From Myxococcota bacterium (GTDB lineage: Bacteria > Myxococcota_A > UBA9160 > UBA4427), in contig JANQEL010000140.1 of assembly GCA_028278345.1 (NCBI GenBank), positions 1 through 33,553 of the forward strand: 33,553 nucleotides of DNA, in the 5' to 3' direction. How positions within the stretch are numbered: position 1 is the stretch's first letter; every line of letters begins with the position of its first letter. Shown piece by piece: positions 31,758 through 33,553 of this stretch. The position numbers and the translations under genes were made by a program. The notes under the pieces are model-generated. The model was not told where the DNA came from, made no database searches, and saw only the letters and a program-made list of their open reading frames with translations.

Positions 31758-33140
31758 TCAGCCCGAACGCAGCTTCTCGAGCCCGTTCACGACTTCGGCA
31801 TGCCGCGCCCGTGTGAGCGGGTAGCGGAGTGCGAGCAACGAAGCGATCACGAGGAAGAAGATCGGCACACAGGTCCCGAGGATGCGGATCGCCCATAGCG
31901 CCGTCGCTTCCTGGTCGGCGCCGGATACGAATCCCGAGGCCTCGAGGACGAAACCAGCGGCCGCGACCCCGGTGGCTCCACCCAGCTTGCGCAAGAACGT
32001 GAATACACCCGCGTACATGCCCTCGCGCCGTTCTCCGCTGTGGGCCTCGTCGGCGTCGATCACGTCCCCCAACATCGACCAGGGAATCATGTCGGTGACG
32101 CCGTAGCCGATGCCTGCGAGGCCGATCAGCGTGAACACCAGCCAGCGAGGGTCGTCGGGTCCCATCAGGAAGAGCCCGAACTGAACCGAGATCCACCAGG
32201 CTGCACCGGCGACGAAGAGATTGCGCTTGTCGATCCAGCGTGAAAGCCAGAGCCACATCGGCATTGCGAGCACGACCATCGAGAGCATCAGACCCAGAGC
32301 GATGGAGAAGTCACCGGGCCGGCCGATCCAGTAGGTGAACCAGAAGATCAGGACCGCGCCCACGATGTCGAGCGCGATGCGACTCGCGATGTAGAGCCCT
32401 CCGAGCCACAAGTACGCTCGATGTCGCGCGAGATCGCGAAAACCCTGTACGAGCGAACTCTCCGCGGGACGCTGGAAGTCGGGACGCTCGAAGCTCACAC
32501 GGTGAACGACCAGCCAGGGAATCGCGATCCAGACCCCCATCACGAGCCCGATGCGCGCCCACCCCTGCGCTCCGCCACCAAACCACTCGACGGCCGGGCG
32601 CACGGCCACGGCCACCAGCATCAAGGCCAGCACGACACCGACCTGACGAATCGTATTCGCAGACGTTCGCTCCTGGTAGCTCAGGGCCATTTCCGGCAGC
32701 AACGCCATGTAGGGCACGGCCAGCAACGTCGAAGAAACGGTATTCGCAATGTAGATGAGCGAGTAAGCGGCGAACCGGGTGATGTCGCTTTCGAGCGGAA
32801 GCGTCGTCCACAGGAGCGCGAAGGTGATCCCGAAAGGCAGCGCGCCGATCAGGAAATAGGGACGTCGACGACCCGCACGCCAGCGTGTTGCGTCGGAGAG
32901 CTTCCCCATCGCGGGGTCGGTGAACGCATCGACCGCGCGCCCCACGAGCAGCACGAGGCCCGCGAGGGACGGTCGAAGCCCCGCGATTTCGGTCAGGAAG
33001 AAGAGATAGAAGAGCGAGGTCGCGGCGAGTTGGATGTTGATCGCGTGATCGCCGAGGGAATAGCCCGCCTTCACGATCATGGGCAGACGAAGTTCGCCCT
33101 CGCGAGGCGTCGCCCCATCTGCCGAATTCGTTGCACTCAA
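31758..33140 (-). CDS. GPH-family (MFS_2) sugar:cation symporter-like transporter
   Basis: A 460-residue inner-membrane protein with 12 hydrophobic segments. The first half carries the glycoside-pentoside-hexuronide family features: GYSLGDHAIN(I)Q near helix 1, and the cytoplasmic loop DAFTDPAMGKLSDATRWRAGRRRPYFLIGALP. Later comes DMIPWSMLGDVIDADEAHSGERREGMYAG, the second conserved loop of the family. These carriers move sugars, glycosides or related compounds with H+ or Na+. No glycosidase lies nearby, so the substrate is open. It is 13 nt after nadA on the same strand and may be co-transcribed with it. Confidence 0.92.
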   Translation of the reverse strand: MSATNSADGATPREGELRLPMIVKAGYSLGDHAINIQLAATSLFYLFFLTEIAGLRPSLAGLVLLVGRAVDAFTDPAMGKLSDATRWRAGRRRPYFLIGALPFGITFALLWTTLPLESDITRFAAYSLIYIANTVSSTLLAVPYMALLPEMALSYQERTSANTIRQVGVVLALMLVAVAVRPAVEWFGGGAQGWARIGLVMGVWIAIPWLVVHRVSFERPDFQRPAESSLVQGFRDLARHRAYLWLGGLYIASRIALDIVGAVLIFWFTYWIGRPGDFSIALGLMLSMVVLAMPMWLWLSRWIDKRNLFVAGAAWWISVQFGLFLMGPDDPRWLVFTLIGLAGIGYGVTDMIPWSMLGDVIDADEAHSGERREGMYAGVFTFLRKLGGATGVAAAGFVLEASGFVSGADQEATALWAIRILGTCVPIFFLVIASLLALRYPLTRARHAEVVNGLEKLRSG

Positions 33141-33153
33141 GAACGACTTCCGG

Positions 33154-33553
33154 CTAGGCCGACAGCTCCAGCATCCGCTCGATCGGCACGAGGGCCTTCA
33201 CGCGGATGTCCTCCTTCACCTCGACCTGCGGCCGTAGATCCCGCAACGCGAGGTAGAGCTTCTCCATCGTGTTGAGGCGCATGAAGGGGCATTGGTTGCA
33301 GGCGCAGCTCTCGTCCATGCCCGGCGCCTGGATCAGCACCTTGTCGGGCACCTCGCGCCAGATCGCGTGGAACACACCGTCTTCCGTGGCCACGATCGAC
33401 TCGCGATCCGGGGTTTCGATGGCGCGCTTGATGATGCCCGTCGTCGAAGCGATGAAGTCGGCCTGATCGAGCACGGCCTGGTCGCACTCGGGGTGGGCGA
33501 GCACCTCGGCGTCGGGGTGCTGTACGCGGAGCTTCGCGAGCCCCTTCGCGCTG
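33154..33553 (-). CDS. nadA: quinolinate synthase NadA, C-terminal part (runs off the window)
   Basis: Only the C-terminal 133 or so codons are present; the start lies beyond position 33553. Quinolinate synthase condenses iminoaspartate with dihydroxyacetone phosphate to make quinolinate for NAD. Visible pieces are HPEC (VLAHPECD), STTGI, FHAIWREVPDKV and the cluster segment CACNQCPFMRLNTMEKLYLALRD, whose Cys belongs to the [4Fe-4S] site. The frame is open to the window edge (reading SAKGLAKLRVQHPDAEV before AHPEC), so any start inside the window would be wrong. It ends 13 nt before the GPH transporter start. Confidence 0.95.
   Translation of the reverse strand, partial: SAKGLAKLRVQHPDAEVLAHPECDQAVLDQADFIASTTGIIKRAIETPDRESIVATEDGVFHAIWREVPDKVLIQAPGMDESCACNQCPFMRLNTMEKLYLALRDLRPQVEVKEDIRVKALVPIERMLELSA

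Overview
The window is visibly GC-rich chromosomal DNA, packed with short-spaced genes on both strands. I see no insertion sequence, phage gene, CRISPR array or rRNA, and one tRNA. The gene set suggests a free-living aerobic or facultative GC-rich proteobacterium-like organism. It includes a YheU-type small protein, a three-gene proton-translocating transhydrogenase, a CheX-type phosphatase, WS/DGAT lipid storage, an ethylmalonyl-CoA-type hydratase and lyase, and NadA. A former delta-proteobacterial (myxococcal-like) lineage is one guess, but the sequence alone does not settle it.

Layout. 42-2572 (minus): tRNA-Pro(UGG), transketolase and a YheU-like protein. 2740-4748 (plus): leuC-leuD, the isopropylmalate isomerase pair, with no leuB beside it. 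4761-7106 (minus): alpha/beta hydrolase, membrane-anchored methyltransferase and dienelactone hydrolase. The last is divergent from a CysQ-like phosphatase (7129-7938), and the shared region holds two overlapping -10 elements placed exactly symmetrically. 7948-10817 (minus): a WS/DGAT - TetR - GNAT operon preceded by an AT-rich palindrome, the likely TetR operator. 11031-14917 (minus): MATE transporter, PAS histidine kinase and a SpoIIAA-like protein, the last two forming one unit. 15156-18055 (minus): pntA1-pntA2-pntB, ending in a long hairpin. 18389-20324 (plus): a double-hotdog MaoC hydratase, probably mesaconyl-CoA hydratase, and a TSUP permease. 20347-21741 (minus): a phospholipase D gene broken by one TAG codon. 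21802-23058 (minus): a CheY-like receiver and a CheX phosphatase carrying four 29-residue repeats. 23185-24234 (plus): malyl-CoA/beta-methylmalyl-CoA lyase. 24231-25641 (minus): a lipase-like hydrolase and a SnoaL-like protein. 25915-28568 (plus): an unrecognised pair, a 701-residue exported protein translationally coupled to a lipoprotein. 28580-29163 (minus): vapBC. 29286-30860 (minus): a Tat-exported protein with two SagB-type nitroreductase domains. 30969-33553: a CBS-domain protein, a small Cys/Pro secreted protein, a GPH sugar-type transporter and the C-terminal part of NadA, which runs off the window.

Working together. Mesaconyl-CoA hydratase and beta-methylmalyl-CoA lyase catalyse successive steps of the ethylmalonyl-CoA pathway (or the 3-hydroxypropionate cycle). 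The transhydrogenase could supply the NADPH this pathway uses. The diagnostic enzyme Ccr is not in the window, so the pathway assignment is inference. The most promising undescribed items are the exported 701-aa/lipoprotein pair, the Tat-exported double SagB-like enzyme, the receiver-CheX/29-residue-repeat module with an SD-masking leader hairpin, and the symmetric leaderless bidirectional promoter at 7106-7129.
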